From assembly GCA_021795795.1 (NCBI GenBank), contig JAJYPA010000010.1, positions 1-58,928 of the forward strand: 58,928 bases of DNA, in the 5' to 3' direction. Position numbers and translations under genes: made by a program. Each line of letters opens with the position of its first letter. The first letter of the stretch is position 1. Positions 48,237-57,177 of the stretch are shown here, piece by piece. The DNA comes from Pseudomonadota bacterium. Its GTDB lineage: Bacteria > Pseudomonadota > Gammaproteobacteria > Halothiobacillales > Halothiobacillaceae. The notes beneath the pieces were generated by a model, which saw nothing but the letters and a program-made list of their open reading frames with translations, was not told the origin of the DNA and made no database searches.

Positions 48237-51200
48237 TGTATATCTACGTCGTCGGCAACATCCAGTCATTTTTTTCCGTACTCACCGGCATTCAAATGCT
48301 GTTCAACCCCGCGAACAACACCCTGTGGGCGAGCCAGGGCACCAACGCGTCCGGTTTTCCGGGAAGCTGGGCGCTGGGGCTGGGGTTGATGTTCGGGTTC
48401 ATCATCATGATTCTGACCGGCATGAACAATCTGCGCATCGAGTTCCACAAGATGATGATCATCATGATCGTGTTCATGGCGCTCTGGGAAGTCCAAACCA
48501 GCGCCACGGTGGAAAACATGCTGACGGGTAATTCCGTGACGGTGCAGGGCATACCCATCGGCATCGTCTATCCCGCCGCTATTTTCTCGACTATTGCTTA
48601 TGATGCGGCGGAAGAGATCGGGCAGGCCGATCAAAATGCCGGCAACAACAATCCATCTCTGTTCACTGGAAGCTACAACAGCAATTACGGCTTTGCTGGA
48701 CCGCTGGCGCTGACATACAAGCTACGGGGGTTATACAGCGTTTTTAATGACTATGACTCTCCGCTCTCCGGGTCGGTCGCGCAATACGTCGATCATTGCA
48801 TCATTCCACAAGCATCCGTGGTCGATTCCGGCGAACTCATCGACAGCCCGGATCTGGCGGCAACGCTGTTCACCGGTCCAAACGCCATAGCTCCATCCAA
48901 TAACCAGGTGCCTATCAATGTAAACGGCTCCAATCAGGCCACCGCATGGCAGTCGGTACCTTGTTCCACCGCGCAATCAACCTTGAGCAGCGCCTGGAGC
49001 ACGTTTTACGGCGGTACCGGGAGCAATAGCCTCAACAATGTGGTTTCCATGAAAACGCAGAGCAACGGAAAAACCGGCGTGGACGCCAGCACGGCGGAAT
49101 CTGTCCTGCAGACCATGTTCACCTCCACGGCAAACGGCGGGCAGAATTTCATCGGAAACCTGATTCTGAACTGCGCGGCGGAAGCGGGAAACGCGCAGGC
49201 CGCGAGTGACATGAGCAGCAGCGCGGACGTGACCGATCCGTCTACTCTTTCCCCATACTGCACCACAAAAGCGGCCGCCCTAGGTCGGCAGCAAGCCATG
49301 AACGCTGGGTCTGCGTCGCTTTTTGAAAGCAACATGATCCCGACTATGGCGCTTCTGCAGTTCCTGTTTTTCGCGATGGCGCCGCTGACCTTGATCATCG
49401 CCGCAATGATGGGCGCGCAGGGCTTGCCGATGCTGGGCAAATACATGATCTTCGGTGCATGGACGGAATCCTGGATCCCCGTTGCCCAGATCATCAATGA
49501 TTACATCCAACAGACCACCAACCAGCTCTATGCGAACATCCAGACGGCGGCAGCGGCGACCACTATTTCCACCCCGAGTGGCGCCACGATGACGATGTCC
49601 GCGACCTCATCAGCCAACATCCCCATGATCCTGACCCACGCCATGAACGCGCTTTCGATGGCGGACATGATGATGTCGGCGACTCCGATCATCACGCTGG
49701 TGCTCCTCACCGGATCCTATTTCGCGCTGACACAGCTCGGTAGCAAGATTTCTGGCAACGACGTGGTGGACAAGAACATGAGTCTGTCCACCCCGACGGA
49801 CGGAACGAACGTCATGCAGAGCGGGGCATATGGGGTGGGGGTGGCAAATACGGGTAATGTCGGCGGAAGCATGGGGACCGGTCTTGCCGCTAACACAGTG
49901 AGTTACGGTTTCACACACAGCGCGTCTTCTGGTTTGAGCAGCGTTGAGCAGTCCAATGCTGCGGTTACCAAGCAAGCGGCGGCGCAAGCGATAGAGACGG
50001 CTGCGGCAGTCAACACGCTGACGCAAAAGGGAGAGGCAGGGATTTCCAGTACGAATGGATACAGTAGCGGCGCGGGGATTGCGTATAAAGAGATGAATTC
50101 TGCGAAGCAAGAGTTGGCAACGAGCTTCAAGGTGAGTCAGGATGATGCCACTAAGTTTGGAACAGCAATAGGTCTTGGGCTAGGTAAAAATGCTGAAGGA
50201 AAATACACTGCCAAATCCATTGGTGCGCTTGCAAGCCTATTAAAGGTAAACATTAATGGAGAGCAGACGGCTGCGATTACTAATGCTGTCAATTCGGGTG
50301 CGGTTGATTCGGCAATGCACTCTTTAGCCAGCGGTATTGATGCTTCTCAAACATCCGGCTTTGAAACCGGATTCAAGAATTCAGAGAGCCGAAGCGTGGC
50401 GGGGCAGCTAGCCAAAAGCGCAGCGAAATCGAAATCCATAGCTTCCAGTGTCGCGGCTTCGCAATCACAATTGGAATCGGCATCGCGGGCCGCTCAGGAA
50501 ATACAGTCAGCGGGTGGTAAAACGGAATTTAATGCCGATTCGCTTGGTGCGGTCATGAACGACGAGGGGTATAAAACTGGCCAAATGGCGCTTACGCATG
50601 CCATCTCTACGCTACAGGGTGTCGGTGACAAGTATGGTAACGAAGCAGAGCTGATGCAGAGTTTCGACAAGAATGTTGCGCACGGCGAAAAGTTGGGCCT
50701 AAAGGGCGATGTTTTGGCCGGTTTTGCGGCAATTGCCACAGCAAATGGGATGAGCAACCAAGGCGCGGCAAGCGAATATGTTGCCAGACTTTCCGGCCAG
50801 TCTGGTTTAGCCTCATCCAGCGCCGCTCTGGCATCGTCCATAGCAAAAGAGAACGCTGCCGTTGGTGCGAATACCAATCTTGGCGGAAACGTGGCTGCTG
50901 TGGGTGGCGCTGGTTCTACGATCGGCGCGGACGCCGGGGCAACCGGTGCGCCGCCGACAGCTTCTGGTCTCACAGCGGAATTGAGTTCTGTTAGCCAAGC
51001 GGCTGCGGCCCAGGCTGGAGTGAGTGGCATGGGGGATTACTCTCCGTCCACATCGGCGGAAGTGTATGCAGACGATAAAGCCATCGCGGAAAGTGGACTT
51101 GGGACAGCGCAAAAGCTGGCTATGGCGAAAAAGGCTGGCATGGATCCGATGTCAACCAGTCAGATCAAGCCAGAGATCGCTGCAGCAACTAAAAGCGATC

Positions 51201-51559
51201 AAATGAAAGTAACAAAGTGGTTGCAGGAACATCCGGACGAAGATGCGGCCGCTGCTGTGGTTGCGTTGGGACTCAAGGGAGCTGCCGCCGCATCTGCCCT
51301 CGCAGGGGCAAGGGCAGCGGCAAAAGCAAAAGCAGCGGACGAGGCAAAGCCTGGGGACGATGCTGGAGACGGAACGCCACCACCCCCTGCCAACAGCGAT
51401 AGTCCGTTCACGCGAGACGCGAATGCGTTCAGAGATGTGGAGCATGGCCATTTTGGCAAGGCTGCGCAAGAAGTTGGGAAAAACGCTGAGTTGCCTGGTG
51501 GCGAGGGTGGGGGTGAAGGCCTTCCTGGTGGGGTTCCAGATGATATTCCACTTGGCTGA
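48236..51559 (+). CDS. traG: F-type conjugation protein TraG-like (mating-pair stabilisation)
   Basis: In the F system the N-terminal TraG domain serves pilus assembly and the C-terminal part mating stabilisation and entry exclusion. The 1107-residue protein has N-terminal membrane helices (about residues 1-20, 55-80, 105-125), a second helical membrane group at about 370-510 (MALLQFLFFAMAPLTLIIAAMM), and a long Ala/Ser/Gly-rich C-terminus with repeated helical segments. Length and position after TraH fit TraG. A short piece of its 3' part is repeated at 53280. Confidence 0.88.
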   Translation: MYIYVVGNIQSFFSVLTGIQMLFNPANNTLWASQGTNASGFPGSWALGLGLMFGFIIMILTGMNNLRIEFHKMMIIMIVFMALWEVQTSATVENMLTGNSVTVQGIPIGIVYPAAIFSTIAYDAAEEIGQADQNAGNNNPSLFTGSYNSNYGFAGPLALTYKLRGLYSVFNDYDSPLSGSVAQYVDHCIIPQASVVDSGELIDSPDLAATLFTGPNAIAPSNNQVPINVNGSNQATAWQSVPCSTAQSTLSSAWSTFYGGTGSNSLNNVVSMKTQSNGKTGVDASTAESVLQTMFTSTANGGQNFIGNLILNCAAEAGNAQAASDMSSSADVTDPSTLSPYCTTKAAALGRQQAMNAGSASLFESNMIPTMALLQFLFFAMAPLTLIIAAMMGAQGLPMLGKYMIFGAWTESWIPVAQIINDYIQQTTNQLYANIQTAAAATTISTPSGATMTMSATSSANIPMILTHAMNALSMADMMMSATPIITLVLLTGSYFALTQLGSKISGNDVVDKNMSLSTPTDGTNVMQSGAYGVGVANTGNVGGSMGTGLAANTVSYGFTHSASSGLSSVEQSNAAVTKQAAAQAIETAAAVNTLTQKGEAGISSTNGYSSGAGIAYKEMNSAKQELATSFKVSQDDATKFGTAIGLGLGKNAEGKYTAKSIGALASLLKVNINGEQTAAITNAVNSGAVDSAMHSLASGIDASQTSGFETGFKNSESRSVAGQLAKSAAKSKSIASSVAASQSQLESASRAAQEIQSAGGKTEFNADSLGAVMNDEGYKTGQMALTHAISTLQGVGDKYGNEAELMQSFDKNVAHGEKLGLKGDVLAGFAAIATANGMSNQGAASEYVARLSGQSGLASSSAALASSIAKENAAVGANTNLGGNVAAVGGAGSTIGADAGATGAPPTASGLTAELSSVSQAAAAQAGVSGMGDYSPSTSAEVYADDKAIAESGLGTAQKLAMAKKAGMDPMSTSQIKPEIAAATKSDQMKVTKWLQEHPDEDAAAAVVALGLKGAAAASALAGARAAAKAKAADEAKPGDDAGDGTPPPPANSDSPFTRDANAFRDVEHGHFGKAAQEVGKNAELPGGEGGGEGLPGGVPDDIPLG

Positions 51560-51622
51560 GTTGACAGGTCTACCGAGTCGTGATAGTCCTGCAACCGGAA
51601 AGACTGTAAAGGAAGTTGTGTG

Positions 51623-52153
51623 ATGCAAAATAGAAAAACAATATACGCGATCAAGGCGGCATTCTGGTTCTCGGTGGTCTGTGGTGCGACAGGATGGTTC
51701 ATGTTCACCGTTTTCCGCAGCCCAGAAAAGGCTGTATGGGTAGCGCTTGCCGTTCCATTTGCTGTGCTAGCGGTTCAGGCTGTTTTATTGGTCTGGCGTC
51801 TATTGGCGAAGAACGCGGTCATCTGGTGGGAATGTGTCGCATTCGCGGAAGCGATGATCGGAGCGCTGTTCCTGGTTGGAGCGTGGGACCTGCTGCCTGG
51901 AGAGGCACGCTTTCTCAATTTGCTCGCCGTTGGTATTTGGGTTATTCCGGTAGTGTTCTTGTTCGGTGCAGGACACGAGGATTTTGAGGCAGTGAAGCGG
52001 ATGGGGATGGGGCTAGATCCTTATCAGGATGGGGCACCGCTTTCACAAGAAGAAATAAAACAGCGCGAGGAAGAAAACGAAGACGTGATGGCGTGGATGT
52101 TTCCTCACTCAGTGTGGGGGAGAAACACAATCTACGAGCACATGGACGACTAA
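51623..52153 (+). CDS. Four-helix membrane protein in the TraS position
   Basis: A 176-residue protein with four hydrophobic helices in the first 115 residues and an acidic, soluble C-terminal tail. It follows traG after 63 bases with a good ribosome site (AAGGAAG). In F plasmids the gene in this place is traS, an inner-membrane entry-exclusion protein that is poorly conserved in sequence. The assignment rests on position and topology only. Confidence 0.5.
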   Translation: MQNRKTIYAIKAAFWFSVVCGATGWFMFTVFRSPEKAVWVALAVPFAVLAVQAVLLVWRLLAKNAVIWWECVAFAEAMIGALFLVGAWDLLPGEARFLNLLAVGIWVIPVVFLFGAGHEDFEAVKRMGMGLDPYQDGAPLSQEEIKQREEENEDVMAWMFPHSVWGRNTIYEHMDD

Positions 52154-52269
52154 CCCGCCCAATCTGCTCCCCTTTGCATCCTCGAAAAACCGGATTTGCC
52201 GCTTTTGAGAAGCGCGGTGGAGATTGCCGCGCGGATGGGAGGCGGTTTTTCCGGTTTCTTCTGGGCCAT

Positions 52270-52755
52270 CTATTTGGCGTTTTCTGATGAGGCAGATCGG
52301 CGGAAAAGCCTGCCGTCGGTAGTGATTTGTTCTGCGCTGCCAATCGCGATATTGGGGAAATCCGGGTGCGCTGGATTGAGCAAAAAGTTCCATTCTGTGG
52401 GAACTACGGCGCTGGGCACGGCAAGTACCGCGCTTTCTCGTCGTGCAATCCAGTCCATGCCGATATCCTGCAATGCTTCGCACGCTTGTGGGTCGCGCCA
52501 ACCTTGCGGCAAGTTGGTGATGATAACGTTCTGGACATCGAGATCATCGGGGAGTGTTGCGGGGATAACCGAGTATTTGGCACGTAACGGCTCATCCTGA
52601 ACCAACATTTCCAACATGGCCAAGGATTGGCTTGATGCGGTATAGACGACGGCAACACCTTTGCGGTTCCATCGTCCACCGTAACGGCGCGCACCTTCGC
52701 CGCTGAACGCCGTTTCCACGAATCTGGTCGTCACCATGCGCCAGACCGTTTGCAT
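52270..52755 (-). CDS. RES-domain toxin
   Basis: RES toxins degrade or consume NAD+. The 161-residue protein has the RES layout: Arg and Glu in the N-terminal WRMVTTRF...GEGARRYGGRWNRKG, then VVYTASSQSLAMLEML, and the late LNPAHPDF segment. It begins inside the stop codon of the antitoxin gene (ATGA), the classic RES/Xre order. The module sits between the transfer genes and the Panacea gene and may stabilise the element. Confidence 0.85.
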   Translation of the reverse strand: MQTVWRMVTTRFVETAFSGEGARRYGGRWNRKGVAVVYTASSQSLAMLEMLVQDEPLRAKYSVIPATLPDDLDVQNVIITNLPQGWRDPQACEALQDIGMDWIARRESAVLAVPSAVVPTEWNFLLNPAHPDFPNIAIGSAEQITTDGRLFRRSASSENAK

Positions 52756-53177
52756 CAGGCAAAAACACCATGCTCGATGCGCCCCAGCGTGTCCAGAACA
52801 CTTTCAGTGCCTACGTCGGTATCCATCAGGGAAAGCGGAGTCAATCCGGATAAAGCCGCATTTTTGGAATTGAGCCAGTCAATAGCCAGGTCACGGCTTT
52901 CAAAAACTTCGCCGGCACGTTCAATGACCCGGGCCAATCGAATGATCTTGGCAGACTCCTCGCTGTTTAGGGCGCCTTCCCGTTTACGTCTGGATAGAGT
53001 GCGGAGGGGAATGTCCAGCAACGAGGCCAGTTCCGCCTGGGAAAGATGTAACACGGAGCAAACGGAATCCACGGAGGAGGCGGGTATTCCACTGCGAATA
53101 ACCTGGACCAACTGCAAGGTGTTCGTTGGGAAACCAGGAAGGATGCCAGACCTTTCCAACAAAACGTGCTCAACCAT
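52755..53177 (-). CDS. Xre/MbcA/ParS-type antitoxin
   Basis: A 140-residue protein with an Xre-like DNA-binding half (LSQAELASLLDIPLRTLSRRKREG, about residues 48-70) and a ParS/DUF2384 toxin-binding C-terminal half (RAGEVFESRDLAIDWLNSKNAALSGLTPLSLMDTDVG). It is first in the operon and is followed by the RES toxin with a 4-base coupling overlap. It should repress its own promoter. Confidence 0.85.
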   Translation of the reverse strand: MVEHVLLERSGILPGFPTNTLQLVQVIRSGIPASSVDSVCSVLHLSQAELASLLDIPLRTLSRRKREGALNSEESAKIIRLARVIERAGEVFESRDLAIDWLNSKNAALSGLTPLSLMDTDVGTESVLDTLGRIEHGVFA

Positions 53178-53493
53178 GATGCACCTCCAATTCGGGCAAA
53201 TGGCGTTTCACTTGATCAATTATGGCGCACGGCTTCATCAACGGTCAACAGGAGGCGTCTTTTGGATGAACGCCTTGCTCTGTTAGCCAAGCCGCTGCGG
53301 CCCAGGCCGGAGTAACCGGCATGGGGGATTACTTCCGTGCGGCGAAAGACGGTCTCAATCACCGCGTTGGATGCGGCGAATAACTTGCGCATGCGGATTC
53401 GGGCTGGCCTGTCCCTTAAAACAAAAGGCCATTTTCTCCAAAGGATGCCGGGCACCTTGACCGGGCTTGGCATTCGCACCTACACTTACCGCT
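53178..53493. other. Scar region between toxin-antitoxin genes
   Basis: About 315 bases without a convincing gene. It includes a 53-base piece matching the 3' part of traG (53280-53332) and then sequence with coding-like composition but no start. It probably holds promoters for the divergent antitoxin and Panacea genes. Confidence 0.4.
53280..53332 (+). repeat. Fragment of traG duplicated outside the gene
   Basis: Matches 50988-51040 in traG at 48 of 53 positions (CTGTTAGCCAAGC and GGCATGGGGGATTAC are identical). It no longer belongs to an open gene and suggests that a second, lost traG copy or a recombination event once spanned this spot. Confidence 0.6.
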
Positions 53494-54075
53494 ATGGATA
53501 AGCGAGCCCAACGTCAGCGTCAAAATCTGATCAACGCCATTATCTACTTCGCGCAGAACACGGCGCAATGTGGAAAGATAAAGCTGTTCAAACTGCTCTA
53601 TCTTATGGATTTTCAGCACTTCCAGGAGACTGGGAAAACGGTTACGGGCCTGGAGTATCAAGCTTGGAAGTTTGGCCCCGTGCCGGTGAAGGTAATGGAG
53701 GAGTGGGAGTCTCCAGATCCAGACTTGCGCAAGGCCATACATATCGAGGTCGAGCCCGTTTACGACTACGACCGCAAGTCGGTCAAGGTGAATGAAGGCG
53801 TTGGCTTTGACGATTCGGAGTTTACGCCCCGCCAGTTGCGGATCATGCAATCTCTGTCGGAGCAGTACCGCGACACCTTTTCACCCAAAATGATCGACGT
53901 TACTCATGCTCAAAATGGCGCATGGGATAAAGTATGGAAAGATGGCAAAGGGGCCTTCAGTCCCATTCCTTACGAGCTAGCCATTCCAGAAGATGACCCG
54001 CACCGCGATGATCTGCTGGAAATTCATGCCGAGCAGATGATGCGTACCGCAGCGCTCCAATCGCTTCAGGCATGA
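53494..54075 (+). CDS. Panacea-domain (SocA-like) antitoxin
   Basis: Panacea antitoxins neutralise many toxin types, some as hyper-promiscuous chaperone-like domains. The 193-residue protein has the domain hallmarks: NAIIYFAQN...GKIKLFKLLYLMDFQHFQETGKTVTGLEYQAWKFGPVP (about residues 14-65). It overlaps the next gene by four bases, and that gene, though now split, fits as its toxin. The start at 53494 begins MDKRAQ; a longer upstream frame lacks a ribosome site. Confidence 0.8.
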   Translation: MDKRAQRQRQNLINAIIYFAQNTAQCGKIKLFKLLYLMDFQHFQETGKTVTGLEYQAWKFGPVPVKVMEEWESPDPDLRKAIHIEVEPVYDYDRKSVKVNEGVGFDDSEFTPRQLRIMQSLSEQYRDTFSPKMIDVTHAQNGAWDKVWKDGKGAFSPIPYELAIPEDDPHRDDLLEIHAEQMMRTAALQSLQA

Positions 54076-54272
54076 TTCCTTTCGTACCTGGCGACATTTG
54101 GCGCGACGATACCTACTATCGCGACGCCCAAAACAAATACCAACCAAAATATCTCTTGGTTCTCAGCGACATCCCTGGTTCCGGGGATTGCCTTGCTGCC
54201 GTCTTCACCACAAAGTCCAACGGACTAAACGCTCATCCGCCGTGTTCTCTCGGAAATCCACGGAAAGGCTAT
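54072..54272 (+). pseudogene. Panacea-linked toxin gene, 5' part (split by element B)
   Basis: Sixty-seven codons starting MIPFVPGDIW, coupled to the Panacea gene (ATGA). The frame meets a TAG at 54273, which belongs to the transposon end. Joined to 56164-56385 it makes an uninterrupted protein of 140 residues. The PPCSLGNPRKGY segment resembles a motif of small toxin-like proteins, but I do not recognise the family. As it stands the toxin is truncated. Confidence 0.7.
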
Positions 54273-54400
54273 TAGAATACCCCGCAGTACTCCGCCCATA
54301 ACCGCAGGTTTGGGGGGTGGTGAAGCGGGACGGCCGCGCAGCGGCGTTAATACAATTTAAACCTTGATTAAAATCATTAAGATATGGTAACATAGGTCTC

Positions 54401-56140
54401 ATGAGTAAACCCAAGAAAACGCGCTGCCCGGTCGAAGTGCGGGCCACTCGCCTGACCTCGAATATCCGTGTTGCCAATCCGCAGAAATTCGGCCAGGCCA
54501 TGCGTCTGTTCGATCGCGTCGCCGCGCTGAAAAACCGGATGAGCGCTTACTGCTTCGACCATTTGCGCGACCTGATCGCCGATCCTTATGCGTTCAAGGC
54601 GCAATACAAGGCGTTCAATGACAACGCGGATCTCAATGCCTGGGAAACCCAGGCGCTGTTTCATGATGTCGTAGATTTTTACGTCAACAGTTTCCAACAG
54701 CGGCTTGAGCGCAAACAGATATTCGTTCAAGGCGGCTGGAAAGCGACGCGTTACCAGAAGAACGTGTATCGCAAACCGAAGGCGGGCGAATACGCGGAGA
54801 CCGGTAGCGTGCTCGCGCATGCCAAAGGCGACCCGAAATCCTTTGAACTCGTCCGCCGCAAAACACACATGACCGGCATCGTGAAATACCTGTGCTACAT
54901 GAACCAGGACACCTTCGATCCGGAGCGCATGGCGAATACCGCCATGCAGGCCGTTCTGCTGTTCTGCCGCCATTACCATCCTTTACGTTGGCAGCGCGCC
55001 TGCCGGGTGGCCCAGGCAATCCAGGACCGCATGATTGGCGGTATGAAACTTATCCACTTCACCACGGGCTCCCATCGCCGCCACCCGGTGGAATCGAAAT
55101 CGCTGGTCATCGAAGATCCTGGCAACGGGAAATACCGGTGGTGGTACCAGTTGCGGCTGGGAAAAGGAAAAGGCGCGGAGTTCGTCCATCTCCCCTTGCT
55201 GTTCAACGCGCAACGCAAGAAACCGGAAGATCTGCGACTGGACGCCGCGCACGTCTGCTACGTCCGAAACGGCAAACAGTTTATGGTCGGGGCCACGTAT
55301 GAGGCACCGCCGCTGGCGTTCCCGCCGACCGAAATCAACGCCGACACATCGGTTGGCATCGACGTCAACACCAAGAACAACCTCATGGCCCTATCGACCG
55401 GGAAAGTTTACGATTACGACCGTTCTGCCGTGGGCGCGCTGATTCTTCTGGTGAACAAGATCACCCGTAACGGCACACCCAACATGACGTTCCGCGAACG
55501 GGCGCGATGGGAAAAGCTGTGCCGGGTGAACGAGTGGCAGATCAAGCGGCTCATTCACGATATGCTGGATGCACTGCAGGCCGTCGGCGTCACAGATCTC
55601 ATGGTGGAAGACCTGGACATGCGTGGAGACGCCACCTTTCTGGAGCATCACGCGCTGAAGATCAAATACAGCCGCCTGTTGAGGTTGCTGCGTCTGTCGC
55701 ATTTGAAGGACTGGATCGGTTCGCAAGCGGAGAAGCGCGGCATGCGTCTGCATAGAACCGACCCGGCGTACACCAGCCAGGAATGCCCAGAATGTCATTT
55801 TGTGGACCGTGGCAACCGCCCGGCGCAGGAGACCTTCGAGTGTCTGGCTTGCGGATGCGCGGGTCCCGCCGACACGGTTGCGGCCTGCAACACCCAATTC
55901 CGAGTGCTCGCGGATGTTCTGCGAGGCAAGAATGCCCTGCTGCACACGTTTGACGTGTATGGAAGGGCGGTACCGAAACCGATGCCTCGACTCCGGATCA
56001 AGGGGATCGTGGAGCGGAAATTGTACCCACCTGCTTCACCGGGACATTTCACTGAACCTTTGGGTCCCGGTTCAACAAATAAAGTGGGCGCCAAAACACC
56101 GGCGTTCGTCAAAGCCGAAGCGCCACCCCAGAGCCTTTAG
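54401..56140 (+). CDS. tnpB: Large, divergent TnpB-like RNA-guided nuclease (element B)
   Basis: A 579-residue protein, longer than the usual 350-450 of TnpB. The RuvC catalytic residues are Asp321 (GIDVNTKNN), Glu403 (MVEDLDMRG) and Asp491 (ADTVAACN), with a zinc ribbon CPEC...CLAC just before the last. The N-terminal 300 residues differ strongly from those of the element A protein and contain many His/Trp/Cys residues. All catalytic residues are kept, so activity is possible. It shares the habit of ending within the loop of the transposon-end hairpin. Confidence 0.85.
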   Translation: MSKPKKTRCPVEVRATRLTSNIRVANPQKFGQAMRLFDRVAALKNRMSAYCFDHLRDLIADPYAFKAQYKAFNDNADLNAWETQALFHDVVDFYVNSFQQRLERKQIFVQGGWKATRYQKNVYRKPKAGEYAETGSVLAHAKGDPKSFELVRRKTHMTGIVKYLCYMNQDTFDPERMANTAMQAVLLFCRHYHPLRWQRACRVAQAIQDRMIGGMKLIHFTTGSHRRHPVESKSLVIEDPGNGKYRWWYQLRLGKGKGAEFVHLPLLFNAQRKKPEDLRLDAAHVCYVRNGKQFMVGATYEAPPLAFPPTEINADTSVGIDVNTKNNLMALSTGKVYDYDRSAVGALILLVNKITRNGTPNMTFRERARWEKLCRVNEWQIKRLIHDMLDALQAVGVTDLMVEDLDMRGDATFLEHHALKIKYSRLLRLLRLSHLKDWIGSQAEKRGMRLHRTDPAYTSQECPECHFVDRGNRPAQETFECLACGCAGPADTVAACNTQFRVLADVLRGKNALLHTFDVYGRAVPKPMPRLRIKGIVERKLYPPASPGHFTEPLGPGSTNKVGAKTPAFVKAEAPPQSL

Positions 56141-56160
56141 GCTTGGGTGGCGTTGTTCAC
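56120..56160 (+). ncRNA. Candidate omega-RNA 3' hairpin of element B
   Basis: CGCCACCC pairs with GGGTGGCG, with an inner GCC/GGC and TTTA loop containing the tnpB stop codon, followed by GTTGTTCAC at the element edge. TnpB guides are copied from DNA directly after this edge, so the natural guide would begin at TATGTTGGCG in the toxin gene. Confidence 0.6.
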
Positions 56161-56163
56161 TAT

Positions 56164-56385
56164 GTTGGCGTTCCAGGCGGAGTGCTTACACAAGAAAGTT
56201 GGGTTGCCTTTGAAAGCCTTGATTTTGTAGATGAGATCGAAGGAAGCAGGCTCGAAAAAGTGCGCGGAACTATCGCAACACCTTTGCTGTGCAAGGTGCT
56301 TCGTTGTTTGCTGCAGAGCGATGACATCACCACTTCACAGGCCAGACATATCGGGAATACGGCTGCGCGGCTTGGTTGCCCCTAA
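56164..56385 (+). pseudogene. Panacea-linked toxin gene, 3' part (split by element B)
   Basis: Seventy-three codons in frame with the 5' part if element B is removed. Sequence VGVPGGVLTQESWVAFESLDFVD, then a basic helical end with two cysteines. Without its start it cannot be expressed normally. Confidence 0.65.
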
Positions 56386-56423
56386 ATCGCTGTTCCACGC
56401 GCGCAGCGAAGGCTGGTCACTTT

Positions 56424-56699
56424 TTAGCACCTTTCCTTCACCAGTTGGCTGGCCCGAAACGTCACTACCCGCCGTGCCTTGATCTCGACGGGTTCGTTGG
56501 TCTTCGGGTTCCGCCCAGGCCGTGCCCGTTTCTCGTGTAAGGTGAAGTTCCCGAAGCCGGACAGCTTCACGTCCTCGCCAGAGGCCAATGTGGTGCGGAT
56601 GGTGTCGAACATGGCATTGATCAGGGCCGCACCATCTTTGGCGGTCAAGCCCATCGTGTCAGATAGGTGGTGAGTCAAATCTTGTTTTGTGATGCTCAT
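56424..56699 (-). CDS. IHF-alpha-like / HU-family DNA-binding protein
   Basis: A 91-residue histone-like protein. The DNA-intercalating arm motif GRNPKTNEPVEI and the ARRVVTFR block match IHF alpha closely, and the N-terminal LTHHLSDTMGLTAKDGAALI helix pair is normal. IHF bends DNA at promoters, at att sites and at oriT. The copy on the element may serve transfer or excision. Start 56699 is preceded by GAGGAA. Confidence 0.88.
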   Translation of the reverse strand: MSITKQDLTHHLSDTMGLTAKDGAALINAMFDTIRTTLASGEDVKLSGFGNFTLHEKRARPGRNPKTNEPVEIKARRVVTFRASQLVKERC

Positions 56700-56712
56700 T
56701 TCTTCCTCGCTG

Positions 56713-57165
56713 TCAGGCAGCACTCAAGTGCCATGCGCCTTCCACCTCTTCAAACTGCATGCGGTTCTGTTCTGTTCTGTCCAGTGCATTCAGCCGCTCA
56801 ATAAACGCCCGAACATGCCCATTTCCGGAAGCGTGTTCACGATACAGAACCCGCAACAGAATATCAGCGGCTTTCATGGCCTTCTGGCTCTTCAAGCCCT
56901 TACCCTTCTCCCACACGGCAATGCTTTGTGCGTCTCGTCCGACCATCTCGCCCAGAGATTTCTGCGATAGGCCGAGTTCCTTTCGCAAAAAACGAAGTTC
57001 CATTCCCGTCAACGGTTTTGGTGATTCCGTGACACGCAGACCAATAGCTTTGTGCAAACCTTCTAGATTTTCAATGGATACGGCGTGACCGTATGGCGTT
57101 TCAATCTCACTATAGCCATTGGCCAACCATACATCGGGCAACCCGCAGCTCACGTACTGAAACAT
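56713..57165 (-). CDS. HTH antitoxin paired with a DUF4258 toxin
   Basis: A 150-residue protein with a central Xre/MqsA-like helix-turn-helix (MELRFLRKELGLSQKSLGEMVG, about residues 74-95) and an N-terminal domain YVSCGLPDVWLANGY seen in antitoxins of DUF4258 pairs. It lies 12 bases after the toxin gene in the same operon. Probably neutralises the toxin and represses the operon. Confidence 0.8.
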   Translation of the reverse strand: MFQYVSCGLPDVWLANGYSEIETPYGHAVSIENLEGLHKAIGLRVTESPKPLTGMELRFLRKELGLSQKSLGEMVGRDAQSIAVWEKGKGLKSQKAMKAADILLRVLYREHASGNGHVRAFIERLNALDRTEQNRMQFEEVEGAWHLSAA

Positions 57166-57177
57166 CACAATCTCCTA

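Larger units (their letters stand above)
54273..56163 (+). mobile_element. IS605-type element B (TnpB only) inserted in a toxin gene
   Basis: A 1.9-kb element with one gene, tnpB, and no tnpA. Its edges are fixed by the split toxin gene to within four bases, since CTAT occurs at both junctions. Its left end has short hairpins around CCCCGCAG and its right end a long hairpin ending GTTCAC. No target duplication is needed, as expected for this family. Confidence 0.75.

Noticed and set aside
54401..56140. Calling the element B nuclease a Cas12 effector using the CRISPR-like arrays
   Set aside because: It sits in a TnpB-type transposon with its own end hairpin, is 9-20 kb from the arrays, and the 28/32 repeat format is unlike type V arrays.
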